Assembly: GCF_003952505.1 (NCBI RefSeq)
Contig: NZ_CP034450.1
Span: forward strand, 1,612,001 to 1,676,000
Length of the DNA stretch: 64,000 nucleotides
Source: Mesorhizobium sp. M4B.F.Ca.ET.058.02.1.1
GTDB lineage: Bacteria > Pseudomonadota > Alphaproteobacteria > Rhizobiales > Rhizobiaceae
Direction of reading: 5' to 3'
The translations under genes and the position numbers were made by a program. Positions 54,077 through 61,762 of the stretch are shown here, piece by piece; position 1 is the stretch's first letter, and each line of letters opens with the position of its first letter. The notes beneath the pieces are model-generated. The model was not told where the DNA came from, did no database searches, and saw nothing but the letters and a program-made list of their open reading frames with translations.

Positions 54077-55251
54077 TGCGGTCGCCGCCCCGATGCGACC
54101 CAGATCGGCCAGCCCGCGTAACCCTTGGGGTGGAGCGCAGCGAAAATGTGGTCCTGGAAGCCCTGCCGGAACCGTGCAACGAACTCCGGTCCGTCGCCAC
54201 GTCTGGTCGCCATCTCGCCTGCATAGACATCCGCCCAAGCTACAATGACATCGGCGAAGTCCTGCGGGTCGCCGTCCAGGTTGGTGACCATGAAGGTCTC
54301 GACACGGATGTCTTCGAATCCGGTTTCGAGCAGGTATCGCCTGCTTTTGGGCCCAAGTTCGACGTCCATCTCGAAATGCCCGAACAGCTTCGCCACCTCG
54401 TTGTAGGTCCAACGAATGCTTTCGGCGCGCGGCTCGCCGAGGCAGTGCGAATTCTTCTCGTTGGTAATGTAAACCCGCCCGCCTGGCTTGCAAATGCGGT
54501 AGAGCTCCTTGAGGATAAGTTCAGGTCGATTGAAGATTTGAAGGGAATGTCGGCAGGTGACCAAATCGAACTGCGCTTCGTCGAGCAGCATTTCCGACGC
54601 ATCGCCATAGGTATATTCGATACCCCGGATGTCGAATTCCTGCATCACCTGTCGAGCATAGTTCAGGCTTGATATGGAGTGGTCGAGGGCGACGATCCGC
54701 GATGGCTGGAACTCCTTCTGCACGAGCACGGCGAAATCACCGATCCCGCAACAGATGTCGGCCATGACGATCCCAGGCCTCATGCCGTGTCGCGGCAAGA
54801 TCGCGCGCTCGTGGCGCCAGGTCATCTTTGTCTGTGTGCGCAGGATTGGAACAAAACCGCCTTCCTCAAGGAAGCCCTGTCCCGGATAGAATTGGCTGTC
54901 ATACTGCTCGACCGTGATGTTCGGTTCGATTTTGCTCAAGCGCCCGAATTTTCGCGAGGTCCATCCAACGACGCTTGATGTGATGACGACGAATTTGAGA
55001 TCGGGTCGAGCGCGGCAGGCGTCGATGATGATCCTCGAGAAGGCGTAAAATGCAGCGTTGTTCATCTGCGTCAGGCGCCTGACGTTGACATAGAGAACGC
55101 CGCGCACACGGCCGATCGCATCACGAAGCAATGCCAGGCTCGTCCCAAGCTCATCGATCGCCTGAGGCCGGACCACCCCCGATATGGAGAACTCCTGGTT
55201 GTTGGCGTCGTATTGCGCCTTGAAGCGCGGGAGAAGGTTGTAAGGGCTCAA
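54073..55251 (-). CDS. STAS-like domain fused to a SAM-dependent methyltransferase
   Basis: A 392-residue fusion that starts with TTG overlapping the upstream stop (TTGA). Residues 1-125 align with the slr1659-type STAS protein: RPDLKFVVITSSVVGWTSRK then LSKIEP, matching [19 protein letters not shown] and LKKLHP there. The phospho-acceptor NSSG is replaced by MNNAAF, so this STAS part should not be phosphorylated. Residues 165-390 are a class I methyltransferase (MADICCGIGDFAVLVQKEF, VALDHSISSLNYARQVMQEF, VTCRHSLQIFNRPELILKEL). The methyl acceptor is unknown. The fusion suggests methylation controlled by partner switching. Confidence 0.85.
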   Translation of the reverse strand: MSPYNLLPRFKAQYDANNQEFSISGVVRPQAIDELGTSLALLRDAIGRVRGVLYVNVRRLTQMNNAAFYAFSRIIIDACRARPDLKFVVITSSVVGWTSRKFGRLSKIEPNITVEQYDSQFYPGQGFLEEGGFVPILRTQTKMTWRHERAILPRHGMRPGIVMADICCGIGDFAVLVQKEFQPSRIVALDHSISSLNYARQVMQEFDIRGIEYTYGDASEMLLDEAQFDLVTCRHSLQIFNRPELILKELYRICKPGGRVYITNEKNSHCLGEPRAESIRWTYNEVAKLFGHFEMDVELGPKSRRYLLETGFEDIRVETFMVTNLDGDPQDFADVIVAWADVYAGEMATRRGDGPEFVARFRQGFQDHIFAALHPKGYAGWPIWVASGRRPQ

Positions 55252-55769
55252 TGTTGCAGGCCCTCAAGCGGAAGATCCACGATAAGTGTGATCGCATCGC
55301 CGTCGGCTTCCTCGACCCTGAGCGTCGCGTTGTAGTCGACAGCCAGTTCCAGCAGTACGACCTCCCGGCTGGGCGCGAGATCTCCGGAAACAGAATTAAG
55401 GTATCGTTCCCTGGCCTCGTATCCCGTGACCTGGCTTACGGCTTCCTCGTAGAATTGGCGCTCCTCCGGCACGCAAGGAAATGTCAGTTCGATCCGGTCC
55501 GTCGCGCCATGGCGAGACACCCTGCACGCCAGTTCGCCGTCGGCATGGCGCGTACGAAAGGCGATTTCCAGCAATTCGTTGAAGGCAGAGGAAAAGAGAT
55601 TTGAATGGCGGACCGAGTCGGATCGATTTTGACTGATCATGCGGGCCATATATGTCGAGACGTAGTCGCAGTGTCTCCAGGCGGAGACGAAAGTCCTGAT
55701 CTCCATGTCGATCTGGATCATCGGCTCGAAAGTCGGCTCGCCAGCCAAGTCATGATGAACGGATCCCAT
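55248..55769 (-). CDS. Degenerate GHKL-like protein, first gene of the partner-switch operon
   Basis: A 173-residue protein (MGSVHHDLAGEPTFEPMIQI; MEIRTFVSAWRHCDYVSTYM). The segment LFSSAFNELLEIAFRTRHAD sits where slr1658-type kinases have their N-box, but the catalytic Asn is missing (NELLEIA against NELIENA), and no G-box glycines are seen. It ends with a beta hairpin (ATLRVEEADGDAITLIVDLP). It may be a non-catalytic partner of the STAS domain of the next protein. A start at MIQIDMEIR is possible. Confidence 0.65.
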   Translation of the reverse strand: MGSVHHDLAGEPTFEPMIQIDMEIRTFVSAWRHCDYVSTYMARMISQNRSDSVRHSNLFSSAFNELLEIAFRTRHADGELACRVSRHGATDRIELTFPCVPEERQFYEEAVSQVTGYEARERYLNSVSGDLAPSREVVLLELAVDYNATLRVEEADGDAITLIVDLPLEGLQH

Positions 55770-55898
55770 CGGCGTCCTCTCTTATTCCATCCGTAGTTGA
55801 GCCTGGTGGCGCGATGAGCCGGTTCCGCACGCAGGAATTGCGCGGCACGGGCCTCGTTGGTTTTTTACCACTCTCCGCTTTACAAAGGGTGCAAGGCG

Positions 55899-57641
55899 CT
55901 ACACTGCCCGATTTGATCCCTCCATCGCCCGTATCCCCTTCGGCGGGGACCTCCTGATGAAATCGCTTGTTGCCTCGGCACCGAGCGGCCGGCCGAGGAA
56001 ATTGCCCTGCAGGCAATCGCAATTCTCCTTGATCAGCCACCGTGCCTGTGCCGACGTCTCAACCCCCTCGGCGGTGACGCTTATTCCCAAGCCGTGCGCC
56101 AGATTGATGATCGATCGCACGATCGTCTGGCCTTTGAGATCGGTCTCCAGGTCCGCGATGAAGTATTGATCTATCTTCAAAGTGTCGAATGGAAAATTCT
56201 TAAGATAGCTCAATGATGAATAGTATGTTCCAAAATCGTCGAGCGAAATTCGTATTCCCAATACGTTCAGAGTATTCAACGTGTCGATATTGTCGATTGT
56301 CCTCTCAAGAAGAACCGTCTCGGTTATCTCAAGTTCAAGTCTGTCGGCTCGAATTCCAACCTCGTCGATGATCTGAGCGACGGTATCTGTCAGCGAACCG
56401 CTGAGGAACTGAGCCGGCGACAGGTTGACTGCGACCGTCAGCGAAGAAGGCCAACTCAATGCCTGGCGACAGGCTTGCTCGAGCACCCATCGACCGATCT
56501 CATCCATCAGACCGTCGGCTTCGGCGATCGGTATGAACACGCTGGGTGGAATGACCCCGATCTCGGGGTGCCGCCACCGCAGCAGCGCTTCGAAGCCGAT
56601 CACCGACGAAGGAGGCCGAATGAGCGGCTGATACTCCAGATAAAGCTCGTTCCGCTCCAGCGCGGTTCGAAGGCTGCGCCTCAGATTTTCGCGTTGCTCG
56701 AGCAGGAGCAGCATCGAGCGGTTGAACGTTCGAGCGCAGCCGCGTCCATCTGTCTTGGCTGCATAAAGAGCAATGTCGGCGGCTTTCATCAGTTGCTCGC
56801 CATCTGTCCCGTGCTCCGGCCCGAGAGCAATTCCGATACTCGAGCCGACGAAGACAGGAATGCCGTTGATGACGAACGGCTCCTTGAACGCGTTGACCAG
56901 CGATCCGGCGAGGCGCTCGGCTTCCGCGGGCTGCTCCTTGCCCAATTGAATGACGGCGAACTCATCGCCGGCATACCGGTAGGCGGATTCGCCGTCCTGC
57001 AGCGCGTCACGAATTCGACCTGCCGCAAGTTGAAGAAGCGTGTCACCTGCTCCATGGCCGAGCGTGTCGTTGACCGCTTTGAAATCATCAAGGTCGATTT
57101 GCAGCAAGGCGGCCTTCGGCTTTGATCCGCCTATGACCGTCAGCGCTTGCTGCAGCCGCTCGCCGAATCGCCGCCGATTCTGCAGTCCGGTCAGCACGTC
57201 GTGCGTCGCCTGATGGAGCAGAATTACATGCTCCTGCTCATCCGCCGCGCTCCGCCCGCCGCGCTCCCTTGATTCGATGATTCCCGCACCATCTGCTGTG
57301 CCGAAGACGAAAACGGACCGGGGCGCTTCGCCCGCCGATCGCGGCAAGTCGATGCTTGCCGGAGAACCGCCCTGGAACACCCGAAGAAATTCGTCGCGAC
57401 AGCTCGCATCGAGGAAGCTCGGGTAGATCTCCCAGATGGCGGCGCCCAGCGCCACCGCGCTTCCGTATATGCGTTTGAGGCTGGCTGCGTAGTGCGTCAG
57501 ACGGAAGTCGCGATCATAGAACGACATAAGTTCGGTCGTGTTCGCCAAAAGGTCTGGGAGAAGCGCCTCGCCGGCACGTGGAACATCGCTTGAGGAAAGC
57601 CCCTCGTTCTCCGTACCGACGCCTGATGCCTCTGGGCGCAA
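55899..57641 (-). CDS. PAS-GGDEF-EAL protein, c-di-GMP turnover
   Basis: A 580-residue cytoplasmic protein. An N-terminal PAS-like domain (LLANTTELMSFYDRDFRLTH), a GGDEF domain with SAYRYAGDEFAVIQL (AGDEF variant), and an EAL domain with IGFEALLRWRHPEIG, ELEITETVLL, KIDQYFIADL and VTAEGVETSAQAR. The loop-6 motif reads SLDDFGTYYSSLSYL, with Tyr for the second Gly of DFGTGYSS, so phosphodiesterase activity needs testing. It is 129 bp upstream of the partner-switch operon on the same strand, as SiaD is linked to SiaABC. Confidence 0.88.
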   Translation of the reverse strand: MRPEASGVGTENEGLSSSDVPRAGEALLPDLLANTTELMSFYDRDFRLTHYAASLKRIYGSAVALGAAIWEIYPSFLDASCRDEFLRVFQGGSPASIDLPRSAGEAPRSVFVFGTADGAGIIESRERGGRSAADEQEHVILLHQATHDVLTGLQNRRRFGERLQQALTVIGGSKPKAALLQIDLDDFKAVNDTLGHGAGDTLLQLAAGRIRDALQDGESAYRYAGDEFAVIQLGKEQPAEAERLAGSLVNAFKEPFVINGIPVFVGSSIGIALGPEHGTDGEQLMKAADIALYAAKTDGRGCARTFNRSMLLLLEQRENLRRSLRTALERNELYLEYQPLIRPPSSVIGFEALLRWRHPEIGVIPPSVFIPIAEADGLMDEIGRWVLEQACRQALSWPSSLTVAVNLSPAQFLSGSLTDTVAQIIDEVGIRADRLELEITETVLLERTIDNIDTLNTLNVLGIRISLDDFGTYYSSLSYLKNFPFDTLKIDQYFIADLETDLKGQTIVRSIINLAHGLGISVTAEGVETSAQARWLIKENCDCLQGNFLGRPLGAEATSDFIRRSPPKGIRAMEGSNRAV

Positions 57642-57737
57642 GAGCCACCTCCATAGGCGGTGAAAATTTCCACGTCCCCCAGTTTAGAAATAGCATAACC
57701 GTCAAGCTTGGCAAAACTTTCAGCTCACTGTCTTAAC

Positions 57738-57777
57738 AAGCGCCGCATGCAGCGCAATTGCGATGCATGCGGCGCTT
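57738..57777 (-). terminator. Long perfect hairpin downstream of the araC-type gene
   Basis: AAGCGCCGCATGCA (57738-57751) and TGCATGCGGCGCTT (57764-57777) form a perfect 14-bp stem. The 12-nt loop holds a further CGC-AATT-GCG mini-stem. It follows the AraC gene by about 170 bp on the minus strand and precedes the GGDEF-EAL promoter. TTGTT follows, so it could end transcription; it could also be a protein-binding site. The rest of 57642-57945 has no gene. Confidence 0.55.
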
Positions 57778-57945
57778 GGATTGGCGGCAAGTTATCGATA
57801 ACGATGAACAGTTACGATTCGTTAATAAACGGAAATCGGCGGCAATTTAGCTATGTGACTGATGGCGCGGTGGTGGCGATTCGAAATATTGTGCGCCATG
57901 AGGCGAAGCAGCCTCCCCCCGGCAAGCTCCGTTTTGACCCTGGAC

Positions 57946-59088
57946 TCAGCTTCCGAGCGCCTTGAGCCAACCTTCAAAGGACGGGGCCTTGTGGTGTTCA
58001 GCAAGCGAGACAGACTGGGCGAGGCGCGGCAACGCCACGGAACTTCGGACTTCGCGGGGGCTGTAACCGAATTCCTTGCTGAATGCCCGGCTGAAATTGG
58101 CGGCTGAGCTAAACCCGACGGCTTCCGCAATATCGACAATGCGCCGGCTGTCCGCCGGATCGCCAAGCGCAGCATGGGCTGCCAGAAGTCGGCGACTTTG
58201 TATGTAGTGGAGGACACCACCGCTCGGCTCGAACAACTGATAGAGACGGGAGCGCGAGACGCCGAGCGCCCGGCACATTGAATCCGGCGTCAGATTGGCC
58301 GCATCCAGATTGTTGTGGACGTATCGACGCGCCCGCTCCATCAGCGCGACACTCACCAATTGTTCGGTGGCTGCCGTATGTTCCGCCTGGGGCGAGAGGC
58401 AGGCAATGATCATGCTGCGCGTTGCGTGCACGATACGAGGCAGATCGTCAGCCGTGAGACTGCGCAGCCTTGCTTCTATGCTGTTGAGGTAGTCGAGCAA
58501 GAGGTTGGCAAAGTTGCCGGATAGAATTGAATTGTTCTTTGCATCCAGGGTTGCCGTCGCATCGGCGAACAAATCACGCGGCAAATAGAGAAAGAGACTT
58601 TCGGATTCCGTTGTCCGCCCGCGAAACGGGTAGCCAAGCGATCTGATCTCCAATTTGCCGGGCTCGTTTTCCGCAACGCGACGATCGACCTCCGTCCACG
58701 ACCGGCCAGTACGTGGCAAGGCGATATACCAATGATCGATCGAACTCGACCGAAGCTTGGCGGCGGAACGCATATAGCTATGCGCTGGTGCACGCTGTTG
58801 GACGATCAGCATGCCGCCGAAGTTCCAGGCCGTATGCTCGGCGGGAAAGCCGTCGTCGAGCGATTTGTCATCCGGCAGCCTGACCTCGACAAGCGGTGCC
58901 ATATGCGCCTGCCAAGCGGCGAATTGATGCTCTGGCGCCAGATCGAGCGTTGAAAATGGCAAGGGGTCGAGCGCCGGCGCCAGTGACCCGGCAACCTCAT
59001 GGTGAGGTTGAGCTTCGCGCGGCCAACGACGTCGCTCACGCTCCGGCGCCTGCCTCGAACGCGCCTCGTCCTGCTTCTTAGCATCCAT
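57946..59088 (-). CDS. AraC-family transcriptional regulator
   Basis: A 380-residue regulator from MDAKKQDEARSRQAPERERR; the frame to 59334 is not convincing. It has an AraC-binding-like sensor domain (FSTLDLAPEHQFAAWQAHMA, SSSIDHWYIALPRTGRSWTE, then EIRSLGYPFRG) and a C-terminal double helix-turn-helix (ANLTPDSMCRALGVSRSRLY; RRIVDIAEAVGFSSAANFSR; AFSKEFGYSPREVR). Targets unknown. It lies upstream of, and on the same strand as, the c-di-GMP and partner-switch genes. Confidence 0.88.
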   Translation of the reverse strand: MDAKKQDEARSRQAPERERRRWPREAQPHHEVAGSLAPALDPLPFSTLDLAPEHQFAAWQAHMAPLVEVRLPDDKSLDDGFPAEHTAWNFGGMLIVQQRAPAHSYMRSAAKLRSSSIDHWYIALPRTGRSWTEVDRRVAENEPGKLEIRSLGYPFRGRTTESESLFLYLPRDLFADATATLDAKNNSILSGNFANLLLDYLNSIEARLRSLTADDLPRIVHATRSMIIACLSPQAEHTAATEQLVSVALMERARRYVHNNLDAANLTPDSMCRALGVSRSRLYQLFEPSGGVLHYIQSRRLLAAHAALGDPADSRRIVDIAEAVGFSSAANFSRAFSKEFGYSPREVRSSVALPRLAQSVSLAEHHKAPSFEGWLKALGS

Positions 59089-59324
59089 CGCAGGGTACCA
59101 TATCCGAATCCGGTATACCCATGCGCCCACGTCAATCATGTGGTGTATCACAGGCACTTGGCAAGACTGGCGGAACTCAAGTCCACAGAAGCGGCCATCA
59201 TCACGCTGGATTACAGTAAGAAATGCATTCCGAGACAAGTTTATGGATGTGACGATAACGACACTCTTCAACCCGGTGCGTATAGAATCCGGCATCGTGA
59301 AAGCGTAGTTGAGGAGGCCACGAG

Positions 59325-59627
59325 ATGAACGCAAAGCTCAAAGCGGAAGCTCGCCGCAAGATCATTCTTGACGGGTACGTTAACAATGAACCCCTGAAAG
59401 ATATTGCGGCCAAGATCGGATGCTCCCTGGCGAGTTTAAAGGTCAGCGCCAGCAAACTCGGGTGCACCAGGACGCCAAAGGAGGCGGCCGCATTTCGACG
59501 CGGCTTTCGTGTCCCGGAAGAAAAACGGCGTGATTACTATCAATTGATGATTGCCGGGCAGTACAAGGCCCACGAGTGCGCGCGGATCTTGGGCCTGCTA
59601 ACGATGCAATTGCCTGGCCCAGAGTAG
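59325..59627 (+). CDS. Small HTH-like hypothetical protein
   Basis: A 100-residue protein with a resolvase/sigma-like helix-turn-helix: YVNNEPLKDIAAKIGCSLAS then LKVSASKLGCTRTP, and a second repeat-like segment YYQLMIAGQYKAHECARIL. GGAGG lies 8 bases before the ATG. It is probably DNA binding. The gene is divergent from araC. Confidence 0.65.
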   Translation: MNAKLKAEARRKIILDGYVNNEPLKDIAAKIGCSLASLKVSASKLGCTRTPKEAAAFRRGFRVPEEKRRDYYQLMIAGQYKAHECARILGLLTMQLPGPE

Positions 59628-59740
59628 TCGTATGACAATACTGTTGCCGATATTGTTACTCGGGCTTTTCATCGCCTCGGCAGTTCCTCAGTAAAAGCCC
59701 GCCGCAAGCACGGGCGGCGGGCCCTGAAAGGTTCGCTCAA

Positions 59741-59971
59741 ATGCCCCGTCGGCGCTTCAATCACACCTGCTTCTGCCCGCACGATCTGGCCATTTGCGAA
59801 CGCGTGTTCGATCAGGTTTGCGTGGATGAACATCTCGACCCTTTGGGGCCGGATACCGAAATTCTGGCGGAAATGGTTGTGGCCATTTTTCGAAATGCCC
59901 ACACCGGCGAGCGCGAACTGCTGGAGGCGGTCAGGTCTCGCTGGCGAAAGGTCGCGGGAACTGCGCATTAG
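59741..59971 (+). CDS. Small hypothetical protein
   Basis: A 76-residue ORF: MPRRRFNHTCFCPHDLAICE, then RVFDQVCVDEHLDPLGPDTE and a basic end. The N-terminal third has three Cys and two His that could bind a metal. Composition is natural but no family is recognised. Confidence 0.45.
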   Translation: MPRRRFNHTCFCPHDLAICERVFDQVCVDEHLDPLGPDTEILAEMVVAIFRNAHTGERELLEAVRSRWRKVAGTAH

Positions 59972-60047
59972 AGCAATTCCGGGAAAGTGCAGCGGTTTTC
60001 CGTCCGGAATTGACGTCGATCTCGCCATCGCCTGAAGAGTTCGGTGC

Positions 60048-60650
60048 CTATTTCAGCGAAAACGCCGAACGGAATTCCTTCGTGTTGTTGCGGTTGGGAT
60101 AGGCCTGGTCGGGCACCGGAACGCCGAGATGGGCGCAGAGCGGTTGCCAGCCGTCGCCCAGCCGGTGGACCAGCAGCCGCTCGCGCGGTACGGCCGCCAT
60201 CACTGCCTCGACATTGGCTTCGTAGACGGCGATCGCATGCGCCCGGTCGTGCGGACGGCCGCCGAACACCTGCCTGGCGATCAGGGTAAGGCCGAGCGCG
60301 TCCTGGTCCTCGATCTGGCCGATGCCGGCCAGGATGGTCTTTTCGAAACTTTCCCACCAGCTTTCCGGCGAGCGCCAGGTGAGGATGACGCGGGCGTCCG
60401 GATAGGCCTTGATCAGCTCTGGCCAATAGTGCGCCGACGGCCAGTCCATGCAGGAATTGTAGCCCGAGAACAGTTCTTTCCAGTCCGGCGCCGCCCCTTT
60501 CGCCAGCGCGCGCCACAGCCGCTTCTGCTCCTCCTTGGCCATGACCTCGGACATGTGATGGCAGGGGCCGAAGCCGAGGATGGTCAGCGCCTCGCGCATC
60601 GAATCCGTTCCGGTCCGGCCAAAGCCGGTGCCGATGACCTTGATCGACAT
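60048..60650 (-). CDS. Sulfotransferase-family protein
   Basis: A 200-residue P-loop protein starting MSIKVIGTGFGRTGTDSMRE, whose GxGRTGTxS loop matches the 5'-phosphosulfate-binding loop of the PF17784-type sulfotransferases. LSGYN-like and ARVILTWRSPESWWESFEKT segments (3'-phosphate loop region) follow, and WQPLCAHLGVPVPDQAYP closes it. Donor is probably PAPS; acceptor unknown. It lies 32 bp downstream of the VOC gene in the same direction. Confidence 0.85.
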   Translation of the reverse strand: MSIKVIGTGFGRTGTDSMREALTILGFGPCHHMSEVMAKEEQKRLWRALAKGAAPDWKELFSGYNSCMDWPSAHYWPELIKAYPDARVILTWRSPESWWESFEKTILAGIGQIEDQDALGLTLIARQVFGGRPHDRAHAIAVYEANVEAVMAAVPRERLLVHRLGDGWQPLCAHLGVPVPDQAYPNRNNTKEFRSAFSLK

Positions 60651-60682
60651 TTCCGCCCCTCCCCGCGTTTGGACCACGTGTA

Positions 60683-61582
60683 TCAAATGCCGGCCACCAC
60701 CATCCGCAGGCGATTGCCCTCCGGATCGGCGCAGTCCAGCCTGCCGGCCGCCTCGGCGAAGGGCACACCCGCCTTGCCGAGCCGTCCCGCCACAGCGGCA
60801 AGCTCGTCGGCGCCGGCAAGCACGACCGTGAAGCGCTCCAGCCCGGCCGCGCCGGGCGGCGGTTCGGTCAGCTCGTCGCGGGTCCAGATGTTGAAGGCGA
60901 CCATGTGGCGGCGCCGATCGGTGCCGCAATCGAACAGACCGAAGGTGCGCGACTGGATGTGCGGCCTGAAGCCGAGCACGTCGACATAGAACGCCATCAG
61001 CGTTTCGGGCGAGCGGGCGCGCATATGGATGTGGCCAATGAAGGCATCCGCCGGCAGCCGCGGCTCGATCCGGCCGGAATCGCCAAGCGAGCGCGACAGG
61101 TTCGCAAGGTCGAGCGGCTCCAGCCCCGAATGCGTGCTGCCGTCCGTGGCGAGGAGCAGCACACGGCCGTCCGTCGTCTCCTCCCTGCCGGCCAAGCGTT
61201 CGGGTGTGTCGAAACAGATCTCGATGCCGTTGCCCGACGGATCGGAGACGTAGAGCGATTCCGAGACCAAATGGTCCTGGGCGCTGTATCTGAGGCCGGA
61301 AGCCTTGAGCCGGGCGGCGGCATGCGCAAGGTCGCGGCGCGTCGTGACATGGATGGCAACATGGAAGAGATCGCGCGCCTTCTGTGGCAGCGCGACCGCA
61401 GCACCTTCATGCAGCACGATCAGCGCCTTGCCGTCGACGCCGAGCCCGGCCACCGCGTCATCCTCGCCAAGCAGCGAGAGCCCGACCGCATCGCGCCATA
61501 CGGGCAAGGCCGCCGCGATGTTGACCACCCTCAGATGAACCGGCCCGAGATGAGTGGCGCCTGCCAGCAATCCTTCGCTCAT
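60683..61582 (-). CDS. Two-domain VOC protein, extradiol dioxygenase-like (CatE type)
   Basis: A 299-residue protein with two VOC modules: LGPVHLRVVNIAAALPVWRD to YVSDPSGNGIEICFDTPERL, and FIGHIHMRARSPETLMAFYV to LDCADPEGNRLRMVVAG. Metal ligands are suggested by H in GPVHL and GHIHM and by E in GIEI; the second module ends NRLRM without the Glu. The layout is that of CatE/YwbC-like ring-cleaving dioxygenases. Substrate unknown. Confidence 0.85.
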   Translation of the reverse strand: MSEGLLAGATHLGPVHLRVVNIAAALPVWRDAVGLSLLGEDDAVAGLGVDGKALIVLHEGAAVALPQKARDLFHVAIHVTTRRDLAHAAARLKASGLRYSAQDHLVSESLYVSDPSGNGIEICFDTPERLAGREETTDGRVLLLATDGSTHSGLEPLDLANLSRSLGDSGRIEPRLPADAFIGHIHMRARSPETLMAFYVDVLGFRPHIQSRTFGLFDCGTDRRRHMVAFNIWTRDELTEPPPGAAGLERFTVVLAGADELAAVAGRLGKAGVPFAEAAGRLDCADPEGNRLRMVVAGI

Positions 61583-61630
61583 CGGCGAATATTAGCTGTG
61601 AACGATATGGCTGTCAGCAAGATGGAGGGG

Positions 61631-61757
61631 AGTAAGGCAGTAAGGGAGTAGGGCAGTAGGGGAGTAACGGAGGCATGGCTCTGATGCTCCCCAGTGCCTA
61701 GTGCCTAGTGCCTAGTGCCTAGTGCCCTACTGCCCTACTGCCCTACTCCCCTACTCC
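61631..61757. repeat. Short tandem repeats in inverted arrangement
   Basis: 61631-61672 holds octamers of the form AGTARGGS (AGTAAGGC, AGTAAGGG, AGTAGGGC, AGTAGGGG, AGTAACGG). 61694-61722 holds four GTGCCTA heptamers, and 61722-61757 holds CCCTACTG/CCCTACTC octamers complementary to the first block. The two blocks could fold into a long imperfect hairpin between the amidase stop and the VOC start. Confidence 0.7.
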
Positions 61758-61762
61758 CTCCC

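Noticed and set aside
57708..57965. 85-codon plus-strand ORF
   Set aside because: It runs through the 14-bp hairpin and overlaps the araC 3' end; no ribosome-binding site or domain.
61631..61757. CRISPR array
   Set aside because: Units are 7-8 bp without spacers; simple tandem repeats.
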